Origin: an uncultured Mollicutes bacterium
Lineage (GTDB): Bacteria > Bacillota_I > Bacilli_A > RFN20 > CAG-288
Direction of reading: 5' to 3'
Assembly (NCBI GenBank): GCA_900549915.1
Contig: URQF01000065.1
Coordinates: 1-7,742, forward strand
DNA length: 7,742 bases
How positions within the stretch are numbered: the stretch's first letter is position 1; each line of letters begins with the position of its first letter. Position numbers and translations under genes: made by a program. Below are positions 6,512 to 7,742 of the stretch, piece by piece. The notes below the pieces were generated by a model. The model had not been told where the DNA came from, did no database searches, and saw nothing but the letters and a program-made list of their open reading frames with translations.

Positions 6512-7150
6512 ATGGAATACAATCGTTTAATTGATCACACATTATTAGCTGCTGATGCTACTCAGGACAAAATCGTAAAGCTCTGCGAAGAAGCAAAAGA
6601 AAATCATTTTGCTTCCGTTTGTGTCAATCCTTGCTGGATTCCGCTCTGTGCTTCTATTTTGAAAGGGTCTGATACGAAAGTATGCACAGTTATCGGTTTC
6701 CCGTTAGGAGCTAGGACCACCGAAGCCAAGGTTTTCGAAGCCTCTGACGCCGTTAGCAAAGGTGCTGAAGAAGTCGATAGGGTAATCAATATCGGAAAAT
6801 TGAAAGATAAACAAAATGACTACATCTATGACGAAATCAAAGCTATCAAGGAAGGATGTCATGGACGTCTTCTCAAAGTCATCATTGAATGCTGTCTTTT
6901 AACGGATGAAGAGAAAGAGCGTGCTTGTCTTCTTGCTAAGAAGGCTGGTGCAGATTTTGTTAAAACATCCACTGGTTTCTCTAAATGGGGTGCAAAAGCA
7001 GAAGATGTTCGCTTAAGGCGTAAAACCGTCGGCCCAGATAGGGGTGTCAAAGCAGCAGGCGGCATTCGAGACAAAGAAACTGCCAAAGAAAGGGTTGAAG
7101 CGGGTGCTTCACGCATTGGAACTTCCCATGGCATCGAAATCGTTAAATAA
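6512..7150 (+). CDS. deoC: Deoxyribose-phosphate aldolase
   Basis: It cleaves 2-deoxyribose 5-phosphate to glyceraldehyde 3-phosphate and acetaldehyde, the last step of deoxynucleoside breakdown. At 212 residues it matches the short bacterial form. Motifs: IDHTLL (Asp8), ASVCVNPCW, CTVIGFPLGA, EEVD-M(AGG)-VINIG with catalytic Asp89, LLKVIIECCLLTDEEK, DFVKTSTGF with the Schiff-base Lys151, and GVKAAGGIR with Lys180. Five AGG codons occur at 68, 90, 169, 177 and 194. Four of them sit exactly where the family has Met (VDMVINIG, LMRKTVGPDMG, MVEAGA), and the fifth (GAxTTEAK) is often Met. All clear Arg positions use CGN. No other deo-operon gene is present. A lipoprotein gene overlaps its 3' end. 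Confidence 0.97.
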   Translation: MEYNRLIDHTLLAADATQDKIVKLCEEAKENHFASVCVNPCWIPLCASILKGSDTKVCTVIGFPLGARTTEAKVFEASDAVSKGAEEVDRVINIGKLKDKQNDYIYDEIKAIKEGCHGRLLKVIIECCLLTDEEKERACLLAKKAGADFVKTSTGFSKWGAKAEDVRLRRKTVGPDRGVKAAGGIRDKETAKERVEAGASRIGTSHGIEIVK

Positions 7151-7658
7151 AACAATTATCTCTGTAATTTTTTGCACTTTCGTAAGCCTTTGCACAGGGT
7201 GCAAAGGTCATTTCTATGAGTCAAATGGAGTTCCCTCCGAAACGGATCTAGTTTATTGGATTGCAGAACCCTGGGATGATTCTAAAAGTCAAAAATTAAT
7301 TCTACTCAATCCAGGAATGGGTATCGAATCCTATCTTGGTTCCGATTACGATATTTCCAAGATGTCAGATGATTATCCCTGTGTTCAGTACACTTTTTCC
7401 GGGTACCCTGATGCGAAAGACAATTATCATACGACTCAAATAAGGATAACGGATCCCAATGTCCGAGTGCTTGGATTAACATTTCTTTCCTCAGTGGAAG
7501 ATATTGAATCTAAAAGGCAAGAATGTAATTACAAGAAGAACAAAAAGACTGAAAAGCTCACTTTCCAGATAGCAGACAATGTAAGTATTACCTTTCATCC
7601 AAAGAAATCCATTAACCTTTCTGCCATAACAACGAATAAAGATAACGTTTCATTCTAA
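7128..7658 (+). CDS. Small putative lipoprotein of unknown function
   Basis: This 176-residue protein begins with a lipoprotein-type signal: Lys4 and Lys8, a hydrophobic stretch TIISVIFCTFVSL, and a lipobox-like LCTGC with the modified Cys at 25. The mature part holds an aromatic/Gly-rich region (LNPGMGIESYLGSDYDI), then GYPDAKDNYHTTQI-M(AGG)-ITDP and VLGLTFLSS, which looks like a compact beta-rich extracellular domain. I do not recognise the family. The ATG at 7128 overlaps the deoC 3' end by 23 bp in another frame and has GGA(A) about 7 nt upstream. An in-frame ATG at 7044 is unlikely, because the signal peptide would then begin 28 residues into the protein. It is probably co-transcribed with deoC. 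It has two AGG codons. Confidence 0.75.
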   Translation: MASKSLNKTIISVIFCTFVSLCTGCKGHFYESNGVPSETDLVYWIAEPWDDSKSQKLILLNPGMGIESYLGSDYDISKMSDDYPCVQYTFSGYPDAKDNYHTTQIRITDPNVRVLGLTFLSSVEDIESKRQECNYKKNKKTEKLTFQIADNVSITFHPKKSINLSAITTNKDNVSF

Positions 7659-7662
7659 AGAG

Positions 7663-7718
7663 AAAAGGGGCTGTTTAAAAACCTAGGCTGAAAAGTCCGG
7701 GCCGGCAGCCCCTTTTTT
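7663..7718 (+). terminator. Terminator of the deoC operon with a nested hairpin
   Basis: An 11-bp perfect outer stem, AAAAGGGGCTG (7663-7673) with CAGCCCCTTTT (7706-7716), runs into six T. Its 32-nt interior is not an open loop. CCTAGGCT (7682-7689) can pair with AGTCCGGG (7694-7701), with one mismatch and two G-U pairs, around a GAAA tetraloop. Because A and T runs flank both sides, it could also act on the minus strand. The remaining 24 bases of the window show no feature. Confidence 0.82.
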
Positions 7719-7742
7719 CGTATTTCGTCTTTACTTGTTTTC

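Noticed and set aside
7044..7127. Longer N-terminus for the last lipoprotein from ATG 7044
   Set aside because: The added 28 residues come from out-of-frame deoC sequence and would bury the lipoprotein signal peptide.

Overview
The window comes from a low-GC, Gram-positive-type bacterium, most likely an uncultivated Bacilli relative. It has AGGAGG-type ribosome sites, lipoprotein signal peptides, U-tract terminators and the Firmicutes pair holA / rpsT. All three stop codons are used, and TGG is Trp.

The main result is that AGG appears to be read as methionine here, not arginine. In every well-conserved gene that contains AGG, the codon falls where the family carries Met: four or five sites in deoC, one in the cyclophilin, one in the GGDEF core and one in ribosomal protein S20. 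Unambiguous Arg positions use CGN or AGA. By hand count there are about 39 in-frame AGG codons against about 17 internal ATG codons. As I recall, a computational survey of genetic codes (Codetta, Shulgina and Eddy 2021) reported AGG as the dominant Met codon in a clade of uncultivated Bacilli; this window fits that clade. Residues written M(AGG) below would be Arg under the standard bacterial code.

Layout. Positions 1-3117, minus strand: a promoter near 3100 drives a broken extracellular solute-binding lipoprotein gene, then a small possibly exported protein, then a GGDEF (diguanylate cyclase) protein that runs off the left edge with a membrane segment placed after the GGDEF domain. The binding-protein gene is interrupted by one in-frame TAA and by an exact triplication of a 17-bp unit. 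A single copy of that unit would restore the frame. 3118-3600, plus strand: a zinc-ribbon membrane protein. 3641-4460: gpmA (glycolysis) with its own promoter and terminator. 4494-6065: ppiB-holA operon (protein folding, replication clamp loading) ending in a bidirectional terminator. 6082-6443, minus strand: rpsT, converging on that terminator, with a near-consensus promoter. 6482-7720, plus strand: deoC overlapping a small lipoprotein gene, closed by an unusual nested terminator hairpin.

The right half is ordinary core metabolism and information processing. The left operon looks accessory: an extracellular ligand-binding lipoprotein next to a cyclic-di-GMP enzyme suggests nutrient sensing, though its first gene is currently disrupted. 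No stretch above 300 bases lacks a gene. No tRNA, CRISPR array or insertion sequence was seen.
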